Assembly (NCBI GenBank): GCA_937901055.1
Contig: CALCGO010000315.1
Coordinates: 1-8,941, forward strand
Origin: an uncultured Rhodobacterales bacterium
GTDB taxonomy: Bacteria > Pseudomonadota > Alphaproteobacteria > Rhodobacterales > Rhodobacteraceae
DNA length: 8,941 bases
Reading direction: 5' to 3'
This document shows positions 1 through 6,873 of the stretch, piece by piece. Position 1 is the first letter of the stretch, and every line of letters begins with the position of its first letter. Position numbers and translations under genes: made by a program. The notes beneath the pieces were generated by a model. It searched no databases, was not told the origin of the DNA, and saw nothing but the letters and a program-made list of their open reading frames with translations.

Positions 1-4
1 CAAT

Positions 5-21
5 TTAGCTAACTTAGCTAA
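5..21. repeat. Tandem palindromic octamer TTAGCTAA
   Basis: The self-complementary octamer TTAGCTAA occurs twice, at 5-12 and 14-21, separated by one base and ending 4 bases before the terminase ATG. It could be an operator-like site, part of the end of an upstream gene (another frame stops at 10-12), or simply coding sequence if the terminase starts further upstream. Function unknown. Confidence 0.4.
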
Positions 22-25
22 AGAT

Positions 26-1573
26 ATGGACTTCTCGCCGGAGGATATCCAGCACATACTGGACAATCTGGACTCATTTAGCCCTGAAGAGCTGGTTGAG
101 ATAGACTCAATCGTGGGGGAATTGTCCACACGGGAGACAAATAAGGCCGCGCACGACGATCTGATAGAGTTTTGTAAGAGGATGCAGCCAGATTATAAGG
201 TTGGAAGGCATCATAGAATCCTTGCGGACATGCTTATGGACGTTGAACGTGGTCCCGGAGACGAGAATGGTAAAGATCGAGTATGCGTAAACATCCCACC
301 GAGGCATGGTAAGTCGCAGCTCGTGTCAATATTCTACCCTGCTTGGTTTTTAGGGCGGAACCCGAACAAAAAAGTTATGATGGTGTCACACACCACGGAC
401 TTAGCTGTGGATTTTGGACGTAAAGTCCGTAACTTAATTGCCCTAGATGAATATAAATCTATATTTCCAGAGGTGTCTCTCGCTATGGACAGTAAGTCAG
501 CTGGGAGATGGAATACAAACTTTGGAGGAGAGTATTTTGCGTGTGGTATTGGTTCTGCTTTGGCTGGTCGTGGCGCTGACCTATTGTTGGTCGACGACCC
601 ACACTCTGAACAAGATGTTATCAACGGGAACTTTTCTGTTTTCGAAAAAGCCTACGAATGGTTTACCTTCGGAGCGCGAACAAGGCTAATGCCCGGCGGG
701 CGTGTAGCTATCGTGCAGACTAGATGGCATATGGATGACCTAACAGGGCGTGTAACTAACGATATGGTCAAGAATGAGATGGCCGATCAGTACGAAATCG
801 TTGAGTTTCCGGCAATTTTAGACTCTGAAGACAAAGATGGTAAGCCGATAAAGAAACCTTTGTGGCCAGAGTTCTTTGATCTCCCTGCATTAGAACGAAC
901 AAAAGCTTCGATGCCTGCGTTCCAGTGGAACTCGCAGTATCAACAACAGCCCACATCTGAAGAAGCCTCGATTGTCAAGCGTGAATGGTGGAATATCTGG
1001 CAAAATGACGCCATGCCAAGCGTTGAATACATAATTATGTCCCTCGATGCCGCGGCAGAGAAGCATAATAGGGCCGATTACACCGCGCTTACCACTTGGG
1101 GCGTGTTCTTCCACGAAGAATCAAGCTCACACAACATTATTCTACTTGACAGCATAAAAGAACGGCTAGAGTTCCCTGAATTAAAGGAGCTAGCGATGGA
1201 ACAGTACAACCACTGGGACCCTGATGCGTTCATTGTGGAGAAGAAAAGCTCTGGAGTTGCACTCTACCAAGAGATGAGACGCATGGGACTGCCCGTCACC
1301 GAGTATACACCCCACCGGGGGACTGGTGATAAGTTGGCAAGGCTGAACTCTGTGTCAGATATCATATCTTCGGGCATGGTCTGGGTACCGGCGACGCGCT
1401 GGGCAGACGAACTCGTAGAAGAAGTGGCTGGGTTTCCGTTCATGTCGAACGATGACTTGGTCGATAGTACAGTTATGGCTCTCCTAAGATTCCGTCAGGG
1501 TGGATTTATCCGTTTACCTACGGATATGGAGGACGATGACTCATATTTACATCGTAAGGCGGCATATTATTGA
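26..1573 (+). CDS. terL: Phage terminase large subunit (ATPase-nuclease)
   Basis: Motor protein that docks on the portal, translocates DNA into the procapsid using ATP, and cuts the concatemer. Seen in the 515-residue product: a Walker A motif PPRHGKS (about 91-97), a hydrophobic Walker B LLLVDDP (about 186-192), and a probable coupling motif QTRW (about 231-234). The C-terminal nuclease domain shows three expected acidic positions: Asp341 in SLDAA, Glu405 in FIVEKKSSG, and Asp476/477/480 in SNDDLVDST. Length and layout fit the terminase family whose C-terminal half is the phage 'psiM2 ORF9-like' nuclease domain. The start is not firm. No good Shine-Dalgarno precedes ATG 26, and the frame stays open to the left edge (codons for NLANLAKD), so a start further upstream is possible. 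The N-terminal helical region nevertheless looks like a normal beginning for this family. The stop overlaps a possible small ORF (TGATG). Confidence 0.95.
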   Translation: MDFSPEDIQHILDNLDSFSPEELVEIDSIVGELSTRETNKAAHDDLIEFCKRMQPDYKVGRHHRILADMLMDVERGPGDENGKDRVCVNIPPRHGKSQLVSIFYPAWFLGRNPNKKVMMVSHTTDLAVDFGRKVRNLIALDEYKSIFPEVSLAMDSKSAGRWNTNFGGEYFACGIGSALAGRGADLLLVDDPHSEQDVINGNFSVFEKAYEWFTFGARTRLMPGGRVAIVQTRWHMDDLTGRVTNDMVKNEMADQYEIVEFPAILDSEDKDGKPIKKPLWPEFFDLPALERTKASMPAFQWNSQYQQQPTSEEASIVKREWWNIWQNDAMPSVEYIIMSLDAAAEKHNRADYTALTTWGVFFHEESSSHNIILLDSIKERLEFPELKELAMEQYNHWDPDAFIVEKKSSGVALYQEMRRMGLPVTEYTPHRGTGDKLARLNSVSDIISSGMVWVPATRWADELVEEVAGFPFMSNDDLVDSTVMALLRFRQGGFIRLPTDMEDDDSYLHRKAAYY

Positions 1574-1743
1574 TGGGGATGACATACATGTACAGGTGTA
1601 GTATGGATGTCTACAGGACGTTGGTAGCGTCCGTGGGGGCACTGCGCATTGACACTCCCTCGTCCGTTGTGTCCTCACCCTACGAAGATATCTTTCTATT
1701 TAGGTGCTATATCTGCTATAGTGCCATCAAACGCACAGAGTGA
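1573..1743 (+). CDS. Possible small hypothetical protein (56 aa) between terminase and portal
   Basis: An open frame of 56 codons fills almost the whole 179-base gap between terminase and portal. Its first ATG (1573) overlaps the terminase stop as TGATG, a typical translational-coupling junction. Its TGA stop (1741-1743) lies inside the portal ribosome-binding site. An in-frame ATG at 1588 has a GGGGA stretch (1575-1579) 8 bases upstream and could be the actual start, giving 51 residues. The product begins MGMTYMYRCSMD, has a central Ser/Val/Pro-rich part and ends with an aromatic, cysteine-containing stretch (FRCYICYS, a CxxC at residues 45-48). I see no signal peptide, no clear transmembrane helix and no family I recognise. 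The same DNA can form hairpins (1616-1632, 1703-1725), so a structured untranslated region is the main alternative. An open frame of this length arises by chance fairly often, so the overlap geometry is the main support. Confidence 0.4.
   Translation: MGMTYMYRCSMDVYRTLVASVGALRIDTPSSVVSSPYEDIFLFRCYICYSAIKRTE
1703..1725 (+). promoter_or_regulatory. Hairpin upstream of portal gene, with -10-like sequences
   Basis: Transcript bases 1703-1711 can pair completely with 1717-1725 (9 pairs, two of them G-U) around a five-base loop at 1712-1716. No U-run follows, so it is not an intrinsic terminator. The same stretch holds two extended -10-like sequences, TGCTATATC (1705-1713) and TGCTATAGT (1714-1722), without a convincing -35. 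It lies 27 bases before the portal start and inside the possible small ORF. It may be a promoter, an mRNA structure that modulates portal translation, or coincidence. A weaker stem (GGACG/CGTCC, 1616-1632) lies further upstream. Confidence 0.3.
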
Positions 1744-1752
1744 GGCAAAAAC

Positions 1753-4185
1753 ATGGCAGTCGAAAAACCTATGGAACCTAGTAACATCCTTGAAACAGCT
1801 GAGGATGATTTAGCTCCTGATCTAACGGTCGTAGTAGAAGACCCCGAGGCTGTCGAAGTCGAAATGGAAGATGGGTCAGTTGTAATTCAGTTTGGGGATG
1901 ACCCTGAGATGGCTGAAGATGTTTCTCACGACGCTAACCTTGCCGAATCTATTGAAGATGACGAGCTTGAGGAAATAGCGAACGAACTAATAGAACACTT
2001 TTCGTCTGATCGTGAATCTCGAAGTGAATGGGCTAATGCCTATATTAAAGGTATGGACCTTTTAGGGATGAAGGTAGAGGAGCGTACAGAGCCGTGGAAT
2101 GGTGCTTCTGGGGTATATCACCCTATGATGACCGAAGCGGTGGTTAAGTTTCAAGCACAGGCAATGGGAGAGCTTCTTCCAGCAGCGGGTCCCGTACGTA
2201 GTAAAATTGTAGGCAAGATGACAACTGAGAAGTTTGAGCAGGCACAACGTGTCGAGACCGAACTTAACTACCTTATCACTGAGAAGATGCCGGATTACCG
2301 TGACGAGATGGAACAGATGCTGTTTAAACTCCCAATGGCAGGCTCCGCGTTTAAGAAAATCTACTTTGATCCTCTTACAGAACGCCCTGTATCCCAGTTT
2401 GTGCCCGCAGAAGACCTCGTAGTATCTTACGGTGCGTCTAATCTACGGACTGCACCACGATTTACACACGTTATGAAGCAGACACCTGAAGAAGTACTCA
2501 AGCTACAGGTAAATGGGTTCTATCGTGACGTTGAGTTACCCGAAGCAACTAGAGATGTTACGGACATTGAAGAGAAATACAACGAATTAGAAGGTTCAGA
2601 ACCTACTTTCTCTGACGATGCACGACATACTATCCTAGAAATGCACGTAGATTTAGACCTGCCTGAGCCTTTTGATGATATAGACGGTGTTGCGCTACCT
2701 TACGTAGTGACAGTTGATAAATCATCTAGCATCATTCTAGCTATTCGCCGAAATTGGTACGAAGAAGACAGCAAGCGCGAGAAGCGTATGCACGTCGTAC
2801 ATTATCCGTACTTACCCGGTATGGGCTTCTACGGTACAGGACTTATACATACGCTTGGTGGTTTGACCAAATCTGCCACCTCTATCATGCGTCAACTTAT
2901 TGATGCAGGTACGCTGTCTAACCTCCCAGCAGGCTTCAAAGCCCGGGGCATGCGTATCACCGGTGATAATACTCCAATTATGCCGGGTGAGTTCCGTGAC
3001 GTGGATGTGCCAGCAGGCACAATTAAAGATTCTATTGTACCTCTCCCGTACAAAGAACCATCAAGCGTACTCTACTCACTACTTGGGAACGTAGTAGATG
3101 AAGGACGACGTATTGGTGCAGTAGGTGACATCCAAGTAGGTGATATCAACGCCCAAGCCCCTGTAGGAACAACTCTGGCTCTTATGGAGCGTTCTATGCA
3201 AGTGATGTCTGGTATTCAGGCTCGCTTACACGCCGCTATGAAACAAGAACTTCGTATCTTAGCTAGGATCGTACATGACTACATGCCTGCCGAGTACGCA
3301 TATGAGATGGATGAACCCGCAGATCGTATATCCGACTTTGATGGTCGGGTGGACGTTATTCCGGTATCTGACCCTAATGCAGCTACAATGGCACAGCGTA
3401 TAATGCAGTATCAAGCGGCACTCCAGCTAGCCCAACAAGCACCACAGATGTACAATATGGGCAAACTACACCGTCAAATGCTCGAAGTTCTGGGTATTAA
3501 AGATGCGGATGATATCATCAAGCTACCAGAAGATATTAAACCCGCTGATCCAGTAACTGAGAATATGGCTATATTAAAGCAAGAGCCAGTCAAAGCCTTT
3601 GCTTATCAAGACCACGAGGCGCATATCCAGACTCACATGATGGCGATGCAAGACCCTAAGATCATGCAGGTTGTGGGACAATCACCGTTTGCAAGCGCAA
3701 TTCAGTCTGCTGCGATGTCTCATATTACGGAACACGTAGCCCTGCAGTATCGTGTAGAGATACAGAAGCAGTTGGGTGTAGAACTACCAGACCCAGAGGC
3801 ACCGTTACCAGAAGATATAGAACTTCAGGTTTCGCGTCTAGCTGCACAATCCGCAGAGAAGTTGTTCAAGAAAGGCCAAGCCGAAGCAGCTGCGGAACAA
3901 GCCGCTGCACAGCAAGCTGATCCACTTACTCAGATTCAGCAACGTGAGTTGATGATTAAAGAAACTGAGTTGAAACATAAGATCGAGATGGATAAGCTGA
4001 AAGTAAATATCGACGCTATGGCTAAACAGGAGAACGCCCGACTACAACAAGCACGTATCGACTCTGAAGAGGAGAAAGAAGCGGCTCGTATCGGGGTTAA
4101 GGTTGCCGAGCTTGAAACAGATCAGAAAGAGTCCGCAGCACGCCTAGCTATGGATATTGCAGAGAGAGTGAACCTAGATGGCTGA
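1753..4185 (+). CDS. Portal protein (head-to-tail connector, P22-size class)
   Basis: Forms the dodecameric ring at one capsid vertex through which DNA enters and leaves, and to which terminase and tail attach. The 810-residue product has a long acidic N-terminus (about 1-85). A conserved segment follows (ERTEPWNGASGVYHPMMTEA, about 112-131). The portal core includes FYGTGLIHTLGGLTKSATSI (from about residue 359), LSNLPAGFKARG, and PGEFRDVDVPAG. A C-terminal Glu/Lys/Gln/Ala-rich helical region (about 690-810) is probably a coiled coil, as in the barrel of P22-type portals. This matches, from memory, a portal family common in environmental tailed phages. At 810 residues it is larger than most siphovirus portals (roughly 400-550) and slightly longer than P22 gp1 (725). 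GAGG at 1742-1745, 7 bases before the ATG, supports this start. The stop is overlapped by the next gene. Confidence 0.93.
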   Translation: MAVEKPMEPSNILETAEDDLAPDLTVVVEDPEAVEVEMEDGSVVIQFGDDPEMAEDVSHDANLAESIEDDELEEIANELIEHFSSDRESRSEWANAYIKGMDLLGMKVEERTEPWNGASGVYHPMMTEAVVKFQAQAMGELLPAAGPVRSKIVGKMTTEKFEQAQRVETELNYLITEKMPDYRDEMEQMLFKLPMAGSAFKKIYFDPLTERPVSQFVPAEDLVVSYGASNLRTAPRFTHVMKQTPEEVLKLQVNGFYRDVELPEATRDVTDIEEKYNELEGSEPTFSDDARHTILEMHVDLDLPEPFDDIDGVALPYVVTVDKSSSIILAIRRNWYEEDSKREKRMHVVHYPYLPGMGFYGTGLIHTLGGLTKSATSIMRQLIDAGTLSNLPAGFKARGMRITGDNTPIMPGEFRDVDVPAGTIKDSIVPLPYKEPSSVLYSLLGNVVDEGRRIGAVGDIQVGDINAQAPVGTTLALMERSMQVMSGIQARLHAAMKQELRILARIVHDYMPAEYAYEMDEPADRISDFDGRVDVIPVSDPNAATMAQRIMQYQAALQLAQQAPQMYNMGKLHRQMLEVLGIKDADDIIKLPEDIKPADPVTENMAILKQEPVKAFAYQDHEAHIQTHMMAMQDPKIMQVVGQSPFASAIQSAAMSHITEHVALQYRVEIQKQLGVELPDPEAPLPEDIELQVSRLAAQSAEKLFKKGQAEAAAEQAAAQQADPLTQIQQRELMIKETELKHKIEMDKLKVNIDAMAKQENARLQQARIDSEEEKEAARIGVKVAELETDQKESAARLAMDIAERVNLDG

Positions 4186-4366
4186 TAGTGTTTTCCATAC
4201 CATGCTTACACGGCTCGATGAGAGCCGCACATCTATCGCCGAACACCTTGCAGAAGGCGGCGCTAAAGACCAAGAAACTTACTGGAAACTAGTAGGTAAA
4301 TACGAAGCTCTAACTATTATACGTAATGATGTTAAAGATATTGAGAAGAAGTATATTGAAGCTTAG
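4178..4366 (+). CDS. Small helical hypothetical protein after the portal (62 aa)
   Basis: A short protein beginning MADSVFHTMLTRLDESRT, predicted by eye to be nearly all helical, with a conserved-looking middle (HLAEGGAKDQETYWKLVGKY) and a charged C-terminal helix (DVKDIEKKYIEA). Small helical proteins with a 'YxxLVGxxxAL' pattern are frequent next to portal genes in tailed phages, but their function is generally not known. The ATG lies 8 bases inside the portal reading frame (ATGGCTGATAG junction). A purine-rich AGAGAGAG (4161-4168) sits about 9 bases upstream as a plausible ribosome-binding site. The overlap suggests translation coupled to the portal. Roles as a portal assembly partner or minor head protein are only inference from position. 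Confidence 0.8.
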   Translation: MADSVFHTMLTRLDESRTSIAEHLAEGGAKDQETYWKLVGKYEALTIIRNDVKDIEKKYIEA

Positions 4367-4451
4367 GCATCATACGTGTAGATATATGACATAACGTGGA
4401 ATAACCCACGCAAAAGGCGCTGTGAGCCTCTAATCACTGCAGGAGACTAAG
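4367..4451 (+). other. Intergenic leader before GroES, with small hairpin
   Basis: An 85-base gap. CGTGG (4395-4399) can pair with CCACG (4406-4410) around a six-base loop. No U-run follows, so this is not an intrinsic terminator. A weak promoter-like pair, TTGAAG (in the end of the preceding gene) and TAGATA 17 bases later, is too poor to call. A strong Shine-Dalgarno AGGAG (4441-4445) stands 6 bases before the GroES start. No small ORF of note is present. Confidence 0.35.
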
Positions 4452-4820
4452 ATGTACGCTACCGACAAAGTAGATGACGAGCAGCTACTGGCAAAATTGC
4501 CCGAACCGAAAGGTTACAAGCTGCTTATCGCAATCCCAGAACTTGAAGGCAAGACAGATGGCGGTGTTTATATGCCCGATTCTTTAACCAAAATGGAAGA
4601 AACCGCGACCATTATTGGATATGTCATAAGTATAGGTGCTGAAGCCTATACAGACAAAGAGCGGTTCCCGAATGGACCTTGGTGCGAAAAAGGTGATTTT
4701 ATTATCTTCCGTTCGTATTCAGGTACACGTTTTAAATTACACAACAAAGAGTTCCGTATTATCAACGACGATACTGTTGAAGCGGTAGTCGAAGACCCAC
4801 GGGGGTACAGTAGAGCATGA
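4452..4820 (+). CDS. Phage GroES-like co-chaperonin (Cpn10)
   Basis: Lid of the GroEL folding chamber. Phage versions such as T4 gp31 replace host GroES to fold the phage's own capsid protein. The 122-residue product aligns by eye along E. coli GroES. KGYKLLIAIPE (about 20-30) matches the first beta strand. EGKTDGGVYMPDSLTKMEE (about 32-50) matches the mobile loop with its GG-hydrophobic signature. IIGYVISIG matches the GEVLAVG strand. EKGDFIIFRSYSGTRFK (about 79-95) matches the VGDIVIF-NDGYGVK segment, and DDTVEAVVE matches the C-terminal ILAIVE. Differences are an N-terminal extension of about 19 residues, VYM in place of the usual IVL tripeptide, and a longer roof-region loop (AEAYTDKERFPNGPWC). 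AGGAG at 4441-4445 fixes the start. Its stop overlaps the scaffold start (ATGA), tying its expression to capsid assembly. Confidence 0.9.
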   Translation: MYATDKVDDEQLLAKLPEPKGYKLLIAIPELEGKTDGGVYMPDSLTKMEETATIIGYVISIGAEAYTDKERFPNGPWCEKGDFIIFRSYSGTRFKLHNKEFRIINDDTVEAVVEDPRGYSRA

Positions 4821-5773
4821 ATGAAGAAATAGAAGCAGTCGTTGAAGACACAGTAGTAGAGCCCGGAGCGTTAGAAGTAGACGTTGAAGGTGATGACTTC
4901 GAAGTAGAAATCGCTGATGATACTCCTGAAGAGGATAAAGGTCGCCCACGTCGGGCAGCTGACGCAGAGGCAGATATTCCAGAAGACGAGGAACTTGAAA
5001 AACACAGCGAATCGGTACAGAAACGTATCAAGAAGCTAAAATTCGAGTTCCATGAAGAACGTCGTCGCAAGGAAGAAGCCGAACGCGAACGTGAAGCTGC
5101 AGTTCAGTATGCAGAATCGCAGAAGAACGAAGCTACACGTCTCCGTAAAAACCTTTCTGAAGGTGAAGGTGTACTGGTTAACGAAGCCAAGGCGCGTGTA
5201 GCGTCAGAACTTAACAGCGCGAAACGAGCTTATAAAGAGGCTTATGAGGCTGGAGACACCGATGCTGTGCTTGAAGCGCAGATGTCGTTGTCCAAGCTAC
5301 AGCTTGAAGCTGATCGTGTAGAGAACTGGAAACCGGCGCAGCGAGTTGTGCAAGACCAGTCTCAAGCTCCAGCACCGCAAGCAGCGCCTCGTGTTCCTAG
5401 ACCCGATCGTAAAGCACAGGAATGGGTAGCTGAGAACGATTGGTTCCAGAAAGATACGGGCATGACACGGTACGCTATGCTCATACATGAAGAACTATTA
5501 GAGACAGGCGTTGATTCTACATCGGATGTGTACTATAGTAAGATAAACGAGGCCATGCGGTCTCGATACCCAGATCGCTTTGCGGACGTGGAACCCGAGG
5601 TTCGACAACCACAACGTAAGGCTGGCTCCGTGGTGGCCCCGGGTGGTAGAAATACCGCCTCATCACGCAATAAAGTTGTCATCACCTCATCGGAGGCCGC
5701 AATCGCCAAGCGCCTCGGATTATCTAATAAAGAATACGCGGCGCAAAAGCTAAAGGATATGCAAAATGGCTGA
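4817..5773 (+). CDS. Probable capsid scaffolding protein
   Basis: Scaffolds direct major capsid protein into a procapsid and then leave or are digested. The 318-residue product looks typical. It has a very acidic N-terminus (about 1-62), then a long charged Glu/Arg/Lys/Ala-rich helical, probably coiled-coil region (about 62-170), then a Pro/Ala/Gln linker (about 180-196). A conserved region follows with WVAENDWF, MTRYAMLIHEEL and SDVYYSKINEAM (about 203-247), then a basic disordered stretch. The short C-terminal helical motif SSEAAIAKRLGLSNKEYAAQ (291-310) is a candidate capsid-binding tail. Its position two genes ahead of the major capsid gene agrees. The ATG shares four bases with the GroES stop (ATGA), with a GGGGG stretch about 12 bases upstream, so coupled translation is likely. 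An ATG at 4821 lies in another frame. No protease motif is visible. Confidence 0.85.
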   Translation: MNEEIEAVVEDTVVEPGALEVDVEGDDFEVEIADDTPEEDKGRPRRAADAEADIPEDEELEKHSESVQKRIKKLKFEFHEERRRKEEAEREREAAVQYAESQKNEATRLRKNLSEGEGVLVNEAKARVASELNSAKRAYKEAYEAGDTDAVLEAQMSLSKLQLEADRVENWKPAQRVVQDQSQAPAPQAAPRVPRPDRKAQEWVAENDWFQKDTGMTRYAMLIHEELLETGVDSTSDVYYSKINEAMRSRYPDRFADVEPEVRQPQRKAGSVVAPGGRNTASSRNKVVITSSEAAIAKRLGLSNKEYAAQKLKDMQNG

Positions 5774-6194
5774 TAGAAAACCTCGTACAACCGAAACCCG
5801 CGAAGCGGGAGAACGTCGTAAACCTTGGAAACGCGCGTCTATGCTACCTACCCCCGAACCACGAGACGGACTTTCGTTCCGCTGGATTCGCACAGCTACA
5901 TTGGGTAATGCAGATATGACAAATGTTTCTGGACGGTTTCGTGATGGCTATGTGCCCGTAAAGGCAGTGGATTATCCTGAGCTACACATCATGTCAGATA
6001 TTGATTCTCGATTTAAAGACAATATCGAAGTTGGTGGGTTATTGCTTTGCGCTATCCCGACCGAACTAAGAGACGATCGTATTCATGGTCAACTTGAGTC
6101 TGCACAAAATCAGGCTGAAGCTGTCGATAGAAACTACATGCGTGAGTCTGACCCGCGGATGCCTATGCTTAAACCTGAGCGTAGTTCGCGGTAA
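5766..6194 (+). CDS. Conserved virion-module protein of unknown function (142 aa)
   Basis: The product has a very basic, disordered-looking N-terminus (about 1-25). A compact conserved core follows, including SFRWIRTATLG (37-47), NVSGRFRDGYVPVKA (53-67), PELHIMSDIDSRFKDNIEVG (71-90) and GLLLC (91-95). Then come a Gln/Ala/Glu helix and a short conserved tail, NYMRESDPRMPM (123-134). I recognise this pattern as recurring in environmental tailed phages between scaffold and capsid genes, but know no assigned function. The ATG overlaps the scaffold stop by 8 bases with the same 11-base junction (ATGGCTGATAG) seen at the portal end. AAAGGA (5752-5757), 8 bases upstream, supports the start. A minor head protein or assembly cofactor is possible; this is inference from context. 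Confidence 0.8.
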   Translation: MADRKPRTTETREAGERRKPWKRASMLPTPEPRDGLSFRWIRTATLGNADMTNVSGRFRDGYVPVKAVDYPELHIMSDIDSRFKDNIEVGGLLLCAIPTELRDDRIHGQLESAQNQAEAVDRNYMRESDPRMPMLKPERSSR

Positions 6195-6211
6195 TTATAT
6201 GGTAAGGGGCA

Positions 6212-6260
6212 ATGATGCTCTTTACTTTAAAAGTAAATAAATCTGGAGGAAGAGCATCAT
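6212..6260 (+). promoter_or_regulatory. Inverted repeat trapping the start codon of the decoration-like gene
   Basis: ATGATGCTCTT (6212-6222) is perfectly complementary to AAGAGCATCAT (6250-6260), an 11-bp stem with no mismatch. The 3' arm contains the first two bases of the start codon at 6259. The 27-base loop holds a second small stem (TACTTT/AAAGTA, 6223-6235). The Shine-Dalgarno GGAGGA (6245-6250) lies mostly unpaired in the loop, with only its last base in the stem. In mRNA the ribosome-binding site would thus be displayed while the AUG is paired. This is the expected form of a translational control element, though a DNA-binding dyad is an alternative. Confidence 0.6.
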
Positions 6261-6873
6261 GGCTACTACAGCTGCTCCCTATGGTCTAAAGCCGGTAAAA
6301 CGTGCCGACGGTATGGCCTACGCTGGGGCTACGTCCCAGTACCTGATCGACCCCGCTGGAGAGGCAACAAACCTCTTTTACGGTCAAGTCGTTCATATCG
6401 GTGCTGATGGTTACATCGCACTATCAACTGCAACAGGTGCCGACGGCACTACAAACGCATTACCAACAGGAACAGCTCTAACGGGTTCTCTTGGTGTGTT
6501 TGTGGGTTGTGAGTACGTAAATGACCAAGGTCAACCTACGTTCGCACAATACTACCCTTCTGGCACTTCTAATGGTGGCGCTATAAGAGCGTATGTTGTG
6601 GACGATCCAAACGTACTATTCCAAGTACAAGCAGACGGCGCTATGGACCAGTCTGATATAGGTGCGAACACTTTCTTCGCAGCTGCTCAGTCTACATCTA
6701 CTGGCAACACTGCTACTGGTAACTCTACAAGTGCCGTTGACGCGACCACTAAGACTACTACCGCCGCCTTCCGTATCGTGGCCGCTGCATCTCCTATTAG
6801 TGATGCGTTTCCTGATCTTTTGGTTAAACTTAACCCCGGCTACAGCAGCATGACTAACGCTGTTGGCTTGTAA
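6259..6873 (+). CDS. Probable capsid decoration/stabilisation protein
   Basis: A 204-residue protein immediately before the major capsid gene, the usual place for head decoration or cement proteins. It starts MATTAAPYGLKPVKRADG and is rich in Gly, Ala, Thr and Asn with short beta-type strands. Distinct blocks are GVFVGCEYVN (79-88), QYYPSGT (97-103), AYVVDDPNVLFQVQADG (111-127), a Ser/Thr/Gly/Asn-rich stretch (about 144-168) and DAFPDLLVKLNPG near the end. From memory this matches a family common in environmental phages, always next to the capsid gene, but the decoration role is by position rather than shown. No signal peptide or membrane segment is seen. The strong Shine-Dalgarno GGAGGA (6245-6250) fixes the start, which lies within a stable-looking inverted repeat. 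Confidence 0.75.
   Translation: MATTAAPYGLKPVKRADGMAYAGATSQYLIDPAGEATNLFYGQVVHIGADGYIALSTATGADGTTNALPTGTALTGSLGVFVGCEYVNDQGQPTFAQYYPSGTSNGGAIRAYVVDDPNVLFQVQADGAMDQSDIGANTFFAAAQSTSTGNTATGNSTSAVDATTKTTTAAFRIVAAASPISDAFPDLLVKLNPGYSSMTNAVGL

Noticed and set aside
334..689. Overlapping open frames on both strands inside the terminase gene
   Set aside because: They cover the Walker B region of a clearly intact terminase and show no family pattern.
1649..1654. TTGACA as a consensus -35 box
   Set aside because: No -10-like hexamer occurs 16-18 bases downstream (the bases there are tcctca).
4395..4429. Small stems before GroES as a terminator or riboswitch
   Set aside because: The stems are 4-5 bp, partly competing, and no U-run or known riboswitch core is present.
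4762..5070. 102-residue Ser-rich open frame on the minus strand
   Set aside because: Its serine runs are the complement of the acidic/Gly codons in the scaffold N-terminus; no independent support.
6212..6286. Short frame starting at ATG 6212 (25 residues)
   Set aside because: It overlaps the inverted repeat and the start of the 6259 gene in another frame; it has no good ribosome-binding site and no recognisable product.
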